64,000 bases of DNA from Toxorhynchites rutilus septentrionalis (taxonomy: Eukaryota; Arthropoda; Insecta; Diptera; Culicidae): positions 66,299,210-66,363,209 of the forward strand of contig NC_073745.1 of assembly GCF_029784135.1 (NCBI RefSeq), read 5' to 3'. Shown piece by piece: positions 9,799 to 20,599 of the stretch. The position numbers were made by a program, and so were the translations under genes. Under the pieces are notes generated by a model. It searched no databases and was not told the DNA's origin. It was given only the letters and a program-made list of their open reading frames with translations. Numbering within the stretch: the first letter of the stretch is position 1; every line of letters starts with the position of its first letter.

Positions 9799-11101
9799 AA
9801 TTGTGTCGCCTAGTTGCAAAACCGGTCAACTCCAAAAATAAAAATTTTACAGAAAAGACGATTTTCTGTAGCATCATGCCACCCGTTTTGCATCGCATCA
9901 TGATTTTCAAACGCGTTTTTTATAAGGAATTGATCTATATTGGTGCTGTTTCTCACTACCAATAAGTGGAAAAATGTATATAAGGTTTTTACTGACGGAT
10001 CATACATTAATGGCTCCTCTGATTTTGGCATATTTAATGAAAACTTCAGTGCCGTTAATAGATTGAGAAATCCATGCTAAGTGTACGTTGCGGAAATGGC
10101 TGCAATCTATCACACTTTGGAGAAAATTGAATCCTTGTCGATTGATCACTATTTTATCTTTTCAGATAGCCTCAGCTCAATAGAAGCTATCCGTTCGATA
10201 AAACCTATAAGAGCCTCATGTTATTTTCTTATGAGAATAAGACAGCTCTTGGGTAGACTAGTAGAAAAATCTTATAGGATTACATTAGTCTGGGTCCCAG
10301 CCCATTGCTCCATTACAGGTAACGAGAAAGCGGACTCGTTAGCTACGCTCGGGGCCTTAGAAGGCACCATTTTCGAGCGACAAATAACCTATCATAAATT
10401 TGTAATACTCGTAGTTATGTACTCTCCGTTTGGCAACACAATTGGAGTGAAGATAATATAGGTCGCTGGTTACATACTATTATTCCCAAGGTATCGACAA
10501 ATGCATGGTTCAAGGGATTGAATGTATGTCGGGACTTCATTCGCGTGATGTCCCGTCTCATGTCTAATCATCACTTGTTAGATGCACATCTGTATCGCAT
10601 TGGGATCATTGATAGTAATATAGCGTTTGTGGTGATGGTCATCATGACATCGAGCATGTGGTCTGGTCTTGCATAAACTTTCATTCTGCCAGGGCTCATC
10701 TATCGGATTCACTCAGGGCACTAGGAAGGCAATCTGACTTACCGGTTAGGGACATCTTAACTAGTCGCGACCTCAACCTTATGCTTCCTCTTTACCAATT
10801 TCTCAAAGGAAATGCTATCTCAGTTTGATTCCTTCCTTCCTCATCAAACCAAACTACCCCACTCGCTCCATCCTAATCCTAAATCCTAATACTGTCCAAT
10901 TATTCTAGTGTTAGATTTAGTTATTATTAAACTGTTAGTCTTAAGTATATAGAAAATAAATTATATTTTAAGGTGAAATTTGACTCTGTAAACGTTAGAT
11001 AATAAGTAATTGAGTCTGATTAATAAACGTTCCTGGAAAAACAAATATTTCTCAAACTTGTGGAGTTGGCCGGTTTTGCAACTAAGCGACACCATTACAG
11101 A
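9799..11101. mobile_element. TIR element enclosing a LINE tail
   Basis: Inverted ends of about 30 bases. The left is GTGTCGCCTAGTTGCAAAAC followed by CGGTCAACTCCA (from about 9799), and the right is its near-perfect reverse complement (about 11064-11096). The enclosed DNA is mostly a LINE 3' fragment, so a short MITE-like element was probably expanded by LINE insertion. No transposase is encoded. Confidence 0.6.
9960..11035 (+). pseudogene. LINE 3' fragment: RNase H domain and tail
   Basis: The plus strand reads FTDGSYINGSSDFGIFNENF (about 9990, first RNase H Asp), an in-frame stop, then VYVAEMAAIYHTLEKIES, FSDSLSSIEAIRS and WVPAHCSITGNEKADSLA (10081-10461). After a frame change come RWLHTIIPKVST, SRLMSNHHLL, CGDGHHDIEHVVWSC and a stop at 10826-10828. 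The downstream AT-rich tail with several AATAAA-like signals ends near 11035. Same family as the LINEs at 32.6-36.0 and 43.3-47.8 kb. Degenerate and heavily 5'-truncated; the RT and endonuclease are absent. Confidence 0.85.
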
Positions 11102-11105
11102 GGAA

Positions 11106-11290
11106 TGAGTTTTCACCTTCAATTTTTAACCGAAGAACAGAACTCTCACTGTTGGAAAATTTACTTCTTCCCATCAGGCTTGCAATGTGTTATATTTTGA
11201 CGTCATTTTTAATCCGGAAACAGTTCTGAATTCGCGAAAATTTAACGATCGATCGGCAATCTTCCCCGATTGTGGACTGAAGCAAAATTA
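11106..11290. repeat. Interspersed repeat shared with 18.23-18.40 kb
   Basis: Blocks such as GAAGAACA...CTCACTG, CTTC(C/A)...GGCTT(G/C)...AATG and the closing (A)GATCGATCGG match 18229-18402 in order. A piece (GAAAATTTCTTCCCATCC) also occurs in the direct repeats at 36.26 and 36.78 kb. No coding content. Confidence 0.5.
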
Positions 11291-11327
11291 TGGAAATTTT
11301 GCAAATTCCATGTTTTTATGAAAATAT

Positions 11328-11406
11328 GGGTGGGTTATATCTATGACATAACCGCAAGGGTGGCGTCTAACTACCGTTAGCTTAGTAAGCATTTGTTTAT
11401 TATTAA
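11328..11406 (+). repeat. Terminal fragment of hairpin-ended repeat family
   Basis: GGTGGGTTATATC-TAT-GACATAACC is a near-perfect terminal hairpin followed by CGCAAGG and a CTACCGTTAGCTTAGTAAGCAT block. The same order is seen at 50235, 54892 and, in reverse, at 58468. The copy is cut off at about 11406 by the next repeat. Confidence 0.65.
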
Positions 11407-12410
11407 CTAGTTGACCCGGCAAACTTCGTCCCGCCCAAAATTTGTTTTTTGTTATCAATACCTTCAAACATTCACGTTTTCTTACTAAGCGCAACTTCAT
11501 AAGTCTAATCGCAGAACTGTTCATTGATTGATCTTCTAATCGACCCCGTTGAATTTACCTTTTACTAAAGAAATCCTAGTCTTCTTCTTCTTCAATGGCA
11601 CTAACGTTCCTAGAGGAACTTCGCCGTCTCAACGTAGTATTTTTATTAGTCATTTTTATTAGTACTTAGTTGAGATTTCTATGCCAAATAACACGCCTTG
11701 AATGCATTTTGAGTGGCAAGCTCTAGAATACGCGTGATCACAGTGCAAGTCGGAGGAAATTTCTTTGACGAAAAATTCCCCCGACCAGAACGGGAATCGA
11801 ACCCGAACACCCGGCATGTTAGTTATGACGCTAACCACTCGGCCAAGGGAGCACATCCTAGTACTTCTACCAAAACTCATCATTATAATATCAGATTATT
11901 TTCGGACACAGACTCCTCTCTCTTCTCCTCTTTAGAGAGGGGCAATAGTGTCTATTGACCATAGAAACGTTTCATGCCCCTTAAAATCTTCACATGTCAA
12001 TATTGGCTTCAAATGCTTGATTAGTTTTCGAGTTATGAAGAAATTTGTTTTTCATTTGTATGGCAACCTCCCCTTAGAAAGGGGGGTGGGGAGTCTAACC
12101 ACCGTGAAAACATTTATTGCGCCCTAAAACCTCCATATACCTAATTTGGTTTCGTTTGCTTCATTAATTAATGCAGAAATTTTGGTTTCATTTGTGTGGC
12201 AGCCCCCCCTTAGAGAGGGGGGTGGAGTGTGCAACCACCATAGAAACATTTATTGCACCCTAAAACCTCCAGATGCATTCGGTTGCATTTGCTTGATTAA
12301 TTCTCGAGTGATGTAGAAATTTGTTTTTTATTTGTATTAAGTCCATAAGAATCAGACAAACAGACAGACCGACAGAAATCCATTTATATATATATAGATA
12401 AACGATTTTA
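11407..12410 (+). repeat. CCCGGCAAACTTCGTC repeat with internal tandem units
   Basis: Starts TTGACCCGGCAAACTTCGTC and ends with CAGACAGACCGACAG and a TATATATATAGATAA tail, a layout I recognise from widespread insect repeats. From about 11915 there are three imperfect units, each with a CCTTAGAGAGGGG block, CATAGAAACRTTTATTGC and TTGATTAATT(T/C)TCGAG, spaced roughly 120-130 bases. A SINE (11581-11854) is inserted near the left end. No coding function seen. Confidence 0.65.
11581..11854 (-). mobile_element. tRNA-derived SINE, full-length copy
   Basis: Minus-strand copy. The tRNA-like head is at the high-coordinate end, with an A box (GGCCGAGTGGTTAGCG) and B box (GGGTTCGATTCCC). The body (CTCCGACTTGCACTG ... 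TAGAGCTTGCCACTC) follows and the tail is GAA-triplets near 11581. The 8-base direct repeat ATCCTAGT flanks it (11573-11580, 11855-11862). Same family as 53722-53996. Confidence 0.9.
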
Positions 12411-12587
12411 TTTTAGTCTCATCATTGCCCTAGGCTAATGAAGGAAGGAATGTGATAACTACTAACTGGTACTTGCCTTATTATTTTCTACCTTTTAGTA
12501 CATTAAACCGTTTAACTTAAAAAGTTTCATTTGATGTAAATATCTTTCCGATCTATTGAGAAATGTTTATGAAACTTTTAAACAAAA

Positions 12588-12725
12588 ATGGACTTCTGTC
12601 CCTCGTGTGGAAACCCGAACGTTGGCTTCACCATTAACACCGAATGTTTTTGTGAAAACATGCGTGAGGAAACGGTTGTGCCGTGCGATGAGTTTATGAT
12701 GTTATGCTCAACTTTAGAAGGATAG
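12588..12725 (+). CDS. Small Cys-rich ORF, uncertain
   Basis: ATG at 12588 opens a 45-codon frame rich in cysteines: FCPSCGNPNVG, TECFCENM and VVPCDEF, stopping at 12723-12725. The CPSCG knuckle resembles a zinc-ribbon half, but I do not recognise the family. Preceding DNA (about 12510-12570) resembles the 55.75 kb repeat arm (ATCTTTCCGATC...GAGAAATG), so this may be a captured fragment rather than a host gene. Confidence 0.2.
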   Translation: MDFCPSCGNPNVGFTINTECFCENMREETVVPCDEFMMLCSTLEG

Positions 12726-13362
12726 CACCCATAAAAAGGTTGAGCTAATTAATTCAATGAGTTCGAAATTCTCATTCTCTTCATCTAGAAGCCAAGGAAA
12801 GTCGGAAGAAAGAAGAATTCGACGTAAATGAATCAATGTTAATGAAACGGTTAATCGTTAATCGTAACAGTTTCATGAAATTGTTCCGAATCAAAATGAA
12901 AAGTACTCGTACTCGTACTCGTAACTTTTGAACTACTTTTGAATTTAGTTGATCGACATATTAATTTGAAGCCAATGAGCTAATCTTTCGCGAGTACTAC
13001 ACTTGCGAAAAGTTTAATTTTGTTTTCGTAATTATTGATTGCATTTGTTTTTTATAGTTTACATTGTTTCGGGACCAAGGGCGTGATATTTTTTTTATTT
13101 TTTGAAACTGAGGATTTTTCTCATGACATATCCTAAAATCAGATATGTGTTCTTTTTCGTTTTTGATTTTTTGTTTTTTAAAAATGTCATTATATAAAAA
13201 TGGGGAGAAAATGCCCTTAAATGAAAATGGGTAACCTAATGAAAAAATGAAAACTATATATTTATTAATACTTTGCTATTAGGAACAAAATCACCAATTT
13301 TCACGATTAACTAAGAATCACTACACGCACCGGTTTGGCATGGAATGGCTGTTTGAACTGTA
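12726..13362. other. No gene seen
   Basis: AT-rich DNA with long A and T runs and no recognisable coding or structural element. Confidence 0.5.
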
Positions 13363-13684
13363 TTAACCCTTTACGATCGTACTAAATTTTGACACCCCTT
13401 ATCTTTCCCTAACTCATACCCTTTACAATCCACAGAGAAAAATGTCTTACCCTTTACCCTCCACAGAGCCGCGATACATGGAGTTATCCATTAGGCCTTC
13501 CCTCTTCATCTGAAGTCAATGGTCTTCCTGGTTTCAAAAATGTTCAATCACAAAAATCACCTACAAGTCGTTCCACTAAGGTGCGAACAAACATAGAATG
13601 TGACATGTTCCCTCGTTTAGTTGAAACCGGTACGGTAAAAAAGGTTTGGTGGCTGAGAGCAGACATACGTCCGTAAAGGGTTAA
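13363..13684. mobile_element. TTAA-flanked MITE (piggyBac-type), family 1
   Basis: TTAA at both ends (13363-13366, 13681-13684). Inverted ends are CCCTTTACGATCGTA on the left and, in reverse complement, CCCTTTACGGACGTA on the right. The subterminal GGTGGCTGAGAGCAGA near the right end also occurs in the larger copy at 42.38-43.28 kb. TTAA target choice is characteristic of piggyBac transposases. No protein is encoded. Confidence 0.85.
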
Positions 13685-14600
13685 GACGTTCGTCGCCCCG
13701 TCGCCCAGATCTGGGTGACACTTTTCTCGTTCAAAATGAATAGGATTTTTAGAAAGACTTTGACAAAAGAGGCACTCGACTTTAAATAGAGAATGTATGA
13801 AAAGATAATATATTTTCATATTTTTTAGACTATTCCTTTTATTCTTTTATATTCCGAACTAGCTACAAAGATATAGAAATACATTCACAGAGCATGTGCT
13901 TGGAGCTCAATTTGAGTAATTTTTCACCATACTTATGCAAATAGTAGTCCTGAATCGATCATTAAGAATCAGAGAATCGAATCAGTACTATTTTTGTGTT
14001 GCGAAAAATCATTGTTTCCTGTTTATTTCTCTGATTTCAGACAATTTGGACCCCGTAAGAAACACAATTTATTAACAACGAACGTGTTAATAAATCCAAT
14101 GTCTTATCTTTTACGACACGTCTCACTCGTCGTTCAACTCTATCAAAAATCACAAACAATTCGTTCGATATTTGATTTCGTTGGGAAATTACAGCCGAAA
14201 TGATGAGGTCACCTTATAGGATATATTATTGCTGTACGATTTTTTAAACGCTTTTATCTCGAAACCATGTTTTTTCATCTGGTGGTATCGATATGTAAGG
14301 ATCTACTGGACCGATTTGGCTGAAATTTTTTATCAGCATGTAAAAATGAATTATCTAGCCGTTTTTTGATATTTAATTTTTTCGATTTTTTATGGACTTC
14401 TAATCAGTGCCCATTATTTTTTGAATTGCAGACAGGGGTCCCCCCTTAAAAGCTACAACTACAGAACTAGTAGAAACCTTTGGCTAGTCTACAAATGGCA
14501 TTTGTCTGAAAAATTACTGGGAAATCAGGGATTTTTTTTCGGGGTTCGAGCCGCCACCCTGGTTTACGTCTCCATACAATATTTGCAGTCGAGCGCTAAG
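13685..14600. other. No gene seen
   Basis: Only short frames. Around 14220-14420 are T-rich blocks of a type common in repetitive DNA, but I find no second copy in this window. Confidence 0.45.
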
Positions 14601-14876
14601 TTAACACGTTCAGCCCCGGATTGTTCTTGCTGCGTTTCCATTTAGACCGTATCAATAGCATTTGCACAATATCAGTATCGGTCTCCGCTCCCAGAGATGT
14701 ATATTGTGTAAAAAGAAAATAATCAATAAAAAGTAGTCACACATCGTTGAACATCTGTTAACAAACCATGTGCTCTGTTATTTTCTTATTTGACTGTCAG
14801 TCCCAGTGATCATCGTATTTCTAACGAAAAGCTCAATGTCAGTCCCTAGGGACCGATACGGGGCTCAAGGTGTTAA
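14601..14876. mobile_element. TTAA-flanked MITE (piggyBac-type), family 2
   Basis: TTAA at 14601-14604 and 14873-14876. The left end is CACGTTCAGCCCCG and the right end, in reverse complement, is CACCTTGAGCCCCG. The interior matches the copy at 24420-24705 in the opposite orientation, including TTTTCTTATT and GACTGTCAGTCCCAGT blocks. Non-coding. Confidence 0.88.
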
Positions 14877-15055
14877 GGTTTTAATGTTCGTGATGTGGAT
14901 TTCTTGCCAGCGAGATGGCAACATGTAACATTTTATCTCCAAGAATAGCTTGTCTCTAGAGGTAAAAAAACTGAACCAGAGCTCATCTTCTTGATTTATT
15001 TTTTTGATTTTTTCCCCACAAAACAGATTGTGAACTGAGGGTACTGCACTCTGTT

Positions 15056-16033
15056 CAACTTCTATAAGACCAGGTGATGATCTTGCTGCTTTGTGCCATT
15101 GTAAACAAACAATGTTTCAACTTATATTCTAGTGTATTGATATTGGTGACTACCATACACTCCATGATATTCATATGTGTGTGTGTGGAAGCGCTGAGTG
15201 TAAACCAAAGGTTTTGTATTTTTCAAGTCTCAAGTTTCTATAAGACCAGTTACATTTTTCTATTGTTTCAGTTGTTTTGATCAATAAATCTGGAAAATTC
15301 TGAAGGGAAAAGTGCTCTCGGAGAGAAAAGACGACAAATCGATGCATTCCACCAAGAAAATGTTAGTATCAGAGAAATTTCTCGTCGGATTGGACCATCC
15401 CATCGAGTATTGCTCAATTATTTAACAAACCCTCAATGATACGGTAAGAAGGAGAGAGCTCCACGTAAATCTCTGACCGGGATAAACGGGAAATAGCTAG
15501 AATAGCTTCGAATACCTCAAAATCGCTTATGCAAATAAAGCAATATTTCAATTTAAATGTTACTCGGGTGACAATTCGTCAAGTTTTAGTAAAAAAAAAC
15601 CTCACATAAAGAGGGTTTAATAGGTTAAAGCACCTTATCTTACACCATCTCACGTCGGGAGATCATATCATCATATCAGCAAGGAAACTAAGCAATGGAA
15701 TAAAGACCAAAAACTTAATTTTTTGGACTGGCCGGCTCACTCTTCAGACTTGAATCCTGTTGAAAATCTCAGAGGGATCCTTGTATATAGAATCTACACT
15801 GAGGGAAAACGGTACACAACGATTGAAGAGCTTAAGGTCGCAATTTCGGAAATATGGAAAAAATATCGAGAAAATCGTTCAGCAGCATTTGGTAAATAGT
15901 ATCCCAACACGAATTTTCCAGGTTAAGAGCCGAAATGGCAAGGTTGCCAATTATTGACATGTAAATCAGCCGATCGTTCCGAATTTTTCATTGATAACAT
16001 TCATGAATTTTGAAATGGTCTAATAGAAACTGG
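15056..16033 (+). pseudogene. Tc3-like element, catalytic core deleted
   Basis: A TTCTATAAGACCA motif occurs at 15059 and again at 15239. Its inverted form TGGTCTAATAGAAACTGG lies at 16016-16033, so the left arm holds two copies, as in Tc3. The plus strand reads EKRRQIDAFHQENVSIREI then SRRIGPSHRV and KREIARIASNTSKS (bipartite helix-turn-helix). It then jumps to LDWPAHSSDLNPVENLRGIL with the third acidic residue, and TTIEELKVAISEIW. The region with the first two Asp residues is missing and stops are frequent, so it is a dead deletion derivative of the DD34E Tc3 group. Confidence 0.75.
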
Positions 16034-16046
16034 ACAGCTGAAATTA

Positions 16047-16424
16047 TCATTCATCATTCATGTTGCTGACTGTTTGTTCAACATCAGTTTGTGAATAGAA
16101 AAGAGCGGTGTCGTCTACAAATAGACGTGGGGTTCCCTTCAAATGGAGCCTATACAAGTCGTTAACATACAAAAGAAACAATAACGGACCTATGTTACAC
16201 CCTTGGGGTACGCCCACTTCAATAGGCTTCGTTGAACTGCTAGACATACCTATTGCTACAAACTGTTTTCTTCCCGACAAATAGCTGCGAATCACGTCGT
16301 TTGCAACACCCCTGATTCCATAGCTATCAAGTTTCTTTAGCAGCAATGAGTGATTTAAAGAGTCGAATGCTTTACGCAAATCCAAAAAAAAGCTATTCGT
16401 CGATATATTCGTCGTTAGATTCAT
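16047..16424 (-). pseudogene. Reverse transcriptase core of the broken LINE
   Basis: 126-codon frame covering RT boxes from FLDLRKAFDSL through GVPQGCNIGPL to the catalytic box, here FVDDT. It copies LINE RNA at the target site in intact elements. It lacks both ends of the domain, so it is not functional. Confidence 0.8.
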
Positions 16425-16429
16425 ACGTT

Positions 16430-16985
16430 CAAAAGCAAAATATAAATGTTTTTGACTTTCGTATGGTTATTCGCTAAATATAATGGTCATACATATACAC
16501 ACTTGTAAAAGAATTTCACTTGTGGAAGAATTGTAAACCGTAAACTATAAACTAATCGGTGGCTTATGGTAATTTTTCGGGGATTTTTTTTATAATGGAC
16601 AATATCGACAAGAATACAAGAAAAAGGAAAAGAAGTTCCTAGAAATCCTTTTATATCATCTTTTTATGCCCCGTCTAAAAAAATGCATTATATCTTAGAT
16701 TCCCAAGAATACAGAGACAAAGAATATTAGAAATATGCAAGCTTTATATTCCAGAACCTTTATCATCTGGTAATTATCTAGAAGGTCGAAGGTCGCTATG
16801 TTCTGATTCATTATACATTATTCTCTTCGATAAAAGACCCGAAAAACATGCAACAACTGCATGAAATGTAAAAAATATCTTTGTTTCGAGTATGCAGTTA
16901 TGCTATGTTCTGATTCTTACTCCAATGAAACCACAATCGATTAATACGTTTTTATGTTATTTTATAGCTCTTTATACTTCCATGA
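16430..16985. other. Insert with no recognisable content
   Basis: AT-rich DNA separating two pieces of the same LINE, so it arrived by insertion. No coding frame or inverted end recognised on its own. Confidence 0.4.
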
Positions 16986-16989
16986 ATTG

Positions 16990-17383
16990 GAGTTTTCGAA
17001 CGCCGAGTGCTCAGAACAATATACGGTGGTGTACAGGAAAGCGGAGTATGGAGAAGGAGAATGAACCACGAACTGGCGCAACTCTACGGCGAACCCAGCA
17101 TTCAGAAAGTCGCCAAGGTTGGACGAGTTCGATGGGCAGGGCATGTTGCAAGATTGCCGGACAGCAGCCCTGCAAAGATGGTGTTCGCATCGAATCCGGT
17201 AGGAACAAGAAGGAGAGGAGCCCAGCGAGCGAGGTGGTTGGACCAGGTGGAGCAGGACTTGGCAAGAATCGGTGCAGCCGGGAGTTGGAGAACTGCAGCC
17301 ATGGATCGGGACTATTGGCGAAAAATTGTGAAGAAGATCTAATCTCTCAATGGGATGTAGTATCATTATAAATAAATAAAAAC
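16990..17383 (+). pseudogene. C-terminal fragment of a different LINE
   Basis: A plus-strand frame ending at 17340-17342 reads GVWRRRMNHELAQLY, VGRVRWAGHVARLPDS, GTRRRGAQRARWLDQVEQDL and DYWRKIVKKI. The GHVARM-type and RRRGAQRARW wording is typical of the C-terminus of many insect LINE ORF2 proteins. An ATAAATAAATAAAAA tail at about 17369-17383 marks the 3' end. Truncated at its 5' end, so immobile. Confidence 0.75.
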
Positions 17384-17519
17384 TTCCATGAATTATATTC
17401 AGTTGCTTACTTTTAATTAATAACAGTGAAAAATTCGAATTTCGTTATTTGTGTTGGAGTATCAAAAATTACTCTGTTTTGAGGAGGCTGAATTAGATGA
17501 CTATTAAAACATAATAAAG

Positions 17520-17698
17520 ACGAAGAAAACATTTTTTTTGGAGTTTTTTCATTCAATCATACCCTCTTCTTCAAATAGATGCCAATCAAGCCTGAAAAAT
17601 ACACAATGGCAACATTACAGAGAAGTTCATTTTTCGGTCTGTGACACCGTGCGCGAGTATACGTGTTATGTTTTTGCACGCGAGTACAGGAGGGTTAA
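17520..17698 (-). mobile_element. TTAA-flanked MITE end, family 3
   Basis: Read on the minus strand from TTAA (17695-17698): CCCTCCTGTACTCGCGTGC, then CGCGCACGGTGTCACAG. The same order is found on the plus strand at 58799 (CCTTCCCGTACTCGCGCGC ... CGCGCACGGTGTCTCTG). The far end is not certain; GAAAAAACTCC near 17545 is also shared. Confidence 0.65.
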
Positions 17699-18015
17699 TA
17701 AGTAGTTTTCCAAGTATTTTATCAAACATTGACAACGTAGAAATCGGTCGGTAATTGCTAAGATCATACGCATCCCCTGATTTGAAAATAGGAACAACGC
17801 AAGCAGTTTTTAGACTGCTTCCAAAATTTTATTCCGACAGAATTCGAAAGAAAACAATGCAGTTACTTTTGACAGTGTCCGTTGAAACATTGTCGAAAAC
17901 GCAGCTTTTGTTACGTTCTAGGTCGTTTAGTAATAGAATAACTTCATTTTCCGAAGCTGGGGCCAGAAGAATCTATCAGAAACCCGTTGTATATTTGAAA
18001 AAGTATTCACTAAAG
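17699..18015 (-). pseudogene. RT N-terminal piece of the broken LINE
   Basis: The minus strand encodes VVPIFKSGDAYDLSNYRPIS followed by TLSMFDKIL, the RT palm entry boxes. Upstream codons (KAAFSTMFQRTLSK region) are frame-disturbed. The piece ends exactly at the 8-base duplication of the hAT-type element at 18016. Confidence 0.75.
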
Positions 18016-19641
18016 CAGCGGTACTCAACCTTTTTTTCAGATGGGCCACAAACACGTGGTAGTCATGGTGTCGCGGGCCGCTTGTGTCTAAGACGCGACC
18101 GCATTGTTAACGTAGGAATTATGAATGCCGAAAAACAAACTTTATAGTAATTCAAGATTGAAACTTTTTAGCACAAATATTTGGTAGCACTGAGGGCCGT
18201 TGAATGAATGCTCTCAGTGAGGGAGAGGTTTCATTGTTTGCAAATGTTTCGCAAACTTCCAGTTTCCACAGAAGAACACAGCACTCACTGCTGAAAATAG
18301 CTTTTTCACACCCGGCTTCAAATGCGTTGCACTTTGATGACATTTCAAACCCTGAAACAATGCTCGAATTCACGAAAAATTAATTGATCGATCGGAATGT
18401 CACCATTAAATCATTCACGATTTATTAGTCATCTTGCTAGTGACCATTTGGCAGCGACAGCGGGAGCATTCCAAATGGTCTTGGTCAAGGCCGAATGTTT
18501 TATTTAGTTTTCCAAATTGGCCTTTTTTAAGGCTAGAGGCGTATTAACTGAGGAGTCATCATTTCATCATCATCATTACACCAATAAATCCGAACACGCT
18601 TCCAAATTTACAGAATCTCTCTTCCACCATAAATTCAACAATTTGTACGTGTGATTCAATTATACGCAACAATCTCCACATATCTTTATGAAAACTCGCA
18701 CCATGTTGGTTTTCATACCGTTATGTGAAGATTGGTTATATTTTTAATACTTTTTATGCTTACATTGTGCAAGCTCTGCACGTTCGTTCAACATGGTAGC
18801 AATACAGAAACTGGAACCAGCCAGGGTAAGCACGATATTTATACTACTTTCACGGCCATCCGACGACATGCATCATCTACTGAGTTCTTATGATTTCACC
18901 AAAACTTATAGATTTTTGTGATTTCATTTGTTGGCTTTTAAAGCTGTGAAAAATTAGGTCAATAATTAACAAACATCACTTATACACTTTTTATCTTTTG
19001 AAAGTAATTGTAATACCACTTCTCTCACCCGGCAAAGAGATGTTAACGCTCAAATCCTTGCTCCCCAAATGTTACATATCGTTTTCGAAATTTTCAACTT
19101 GCACTCCAGTACAGATGCAAGAATGATGTGGTGCAGAAATAAAGAAACACTCTCCACCAGACGGCGTGAAAATCAACACAGTGTCTCCACCGAACATACA
19201 TCACTATGTGGATACCAGTCTTTCATTTGTCCTTTCTATCGAACAAATCAGCTTTGTCTGAAATCAGTATTGAGAAAGACTGCGGTCTGCAAGTTCGAAT
19301 TATAGAGGCTTTAAAACTTCAATTTATTCGGCTTTAACTTTGAAAAAAAAAAGCCTATTTGGAAAACTAAACTAATCTCTGAATCATGAATGTTGTGAAA
19401 TCGCGAATAGCTCGTTTATACTCGATAAATTAAAAAACGCTGCATTTTCTATTTCTATTTCATAAAACCGTGTTCTGTTTTCTGATTTTGCACCATTTCT
19501 GAAAGATATAGCCCTACGTAAAAAATAGGTGATGATTTCATAGGTTTTCGTTATTGTTAGACATTAAAAATAGTTCAAAATAAAGTAACACCAGATGGGC
19601 CAACCGGAAAAGCCTGCCGGGCCGCAGGTTGAGTATAGCTG
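18016..19641. mobile_element. hAT-type element with perfect 8-bp duplication
   Basis: Ends CAGCGGTACTCAACC at left and GGTTGAGTATAGCTG at right form the inverted terminus. Perfect 8-base duplications CACTAAAG flank it (18008-18015, 19642-19649). GGGCC-rich subterminal sequence is present on both sides. No transposase is visible in 1626 bases. The interior carries other repeat material (18229-18402 shared with 11.1 kb; 19000-19545 shared with the 57.6-57.9 kb repeat). It splits a LINE, so it is younger than the LINE. Confidence 0.9.
18990..19545 (+). repeat. Copy of the histone-associated repeat family inside the hAT-type element
   Basis: ATACCACTTCTCTCACCCGGCAAAGAG and ATCGTTTTCGAAATTTTCAACTTGCACTCCAGTACAG-like wording runs in the same order as 57655-57915. 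GAGGCTTTAAAACTT and the inner-arm sequence with TAGCCCTACGTA (19509-19520) follow. Degenerate, no histone remnant recognised here. Confidence 0.55.
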
Positions 19642-19773
19642 CACTAAAGGATCAATGTGAATTGAGTCAGCTAATTTTTGTTCTACGTTAGCGAAAAAGT
19701 TGTTGAATATTTCGCATGTTTCCTGAGTTTCGGTAAATCTCACACCATCCTTAATCAGCGTTATTGATTCATT

Positions 19774-20524
19774 TTAAACAGATTTTCCGAAAATAAGATT
19801 TATGTTCTTCCATATCTTCGCATGAGAGGTGTTATTCAAAAGGTTATCATAATAGGATTTCTTAGTATTTTTTTTCAATGAACTCATTTTGATGGATATG
19901 TGTTTCAGAAGATCTCGAGGATGATTATCATTCGGATTCCCTTTTACCCGATTAACGGACAAAAAATCCTTTTTGTGTAAATCTACTTTCTAATGAGTTT
20001 TGAGTGTTTAGTTAACAGCGAATTATAAGTAGAAACAATACAAGAAAAGCAATAATCAATATTCTGAACTGGTCCAAAATTGTTCAGAAAATTTTTGAAG
20101 TCCATATCAAGTTCCCGGCGGTCGATAACAGTTTTTGTGAGGATCACTTTCTCCCTATCGACATGCAATTTGACAGACAATATAAGTATACAGTGATCAC
20201 TTATATAAGTATGATTGGTGTCATTCCTTGATCGCGCAATATCATCAATTTTACAAATAACATGATCATGAATGTTCGAGCTTATTGGTCTGGTTGGAAA
20301 GGTATTCAAACATGCAAACCCAAAGGCTCCAATAGTGATCTATTTTTTCTGACAATGTGACAATTTTGATGATTAATTGGGATATTGACATCACCAACAA
20401 GAAAATATGAACGAGTCTCATCAATAGAATCCAAATTGTTTTCTAAAGTGTTTAAAAAGCTGTTAATTTCATACGATGGGGGTATTTCCCGGGGTTGTTC
20501 TGTGAGTTCTAACGAGTCCCTCAA
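19774..20524 (-). pseudogene. Endonuclease and linker of the broken LINE
   Basis: Frames at 20306-20524 (SYFLVGDVNIPINH, the GD-N catalytic motif of APE-type endonucleases), 19983-20309 (TYISDHCILILSV, the SDH motif) and 19774-19962 (linker before RT) are consecutive parts of ORF2 with frame shifts. This nuclease would nick the target DNA for target-primed reverse transcription. Broken. Confidence 0.75.
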
Positions 20525-20599
20525 AGATGTGCATATCGGTCATTAAAGTTATCAGATAACACATTCAGACACCTATCTCGGATATAACACACTAATCGT

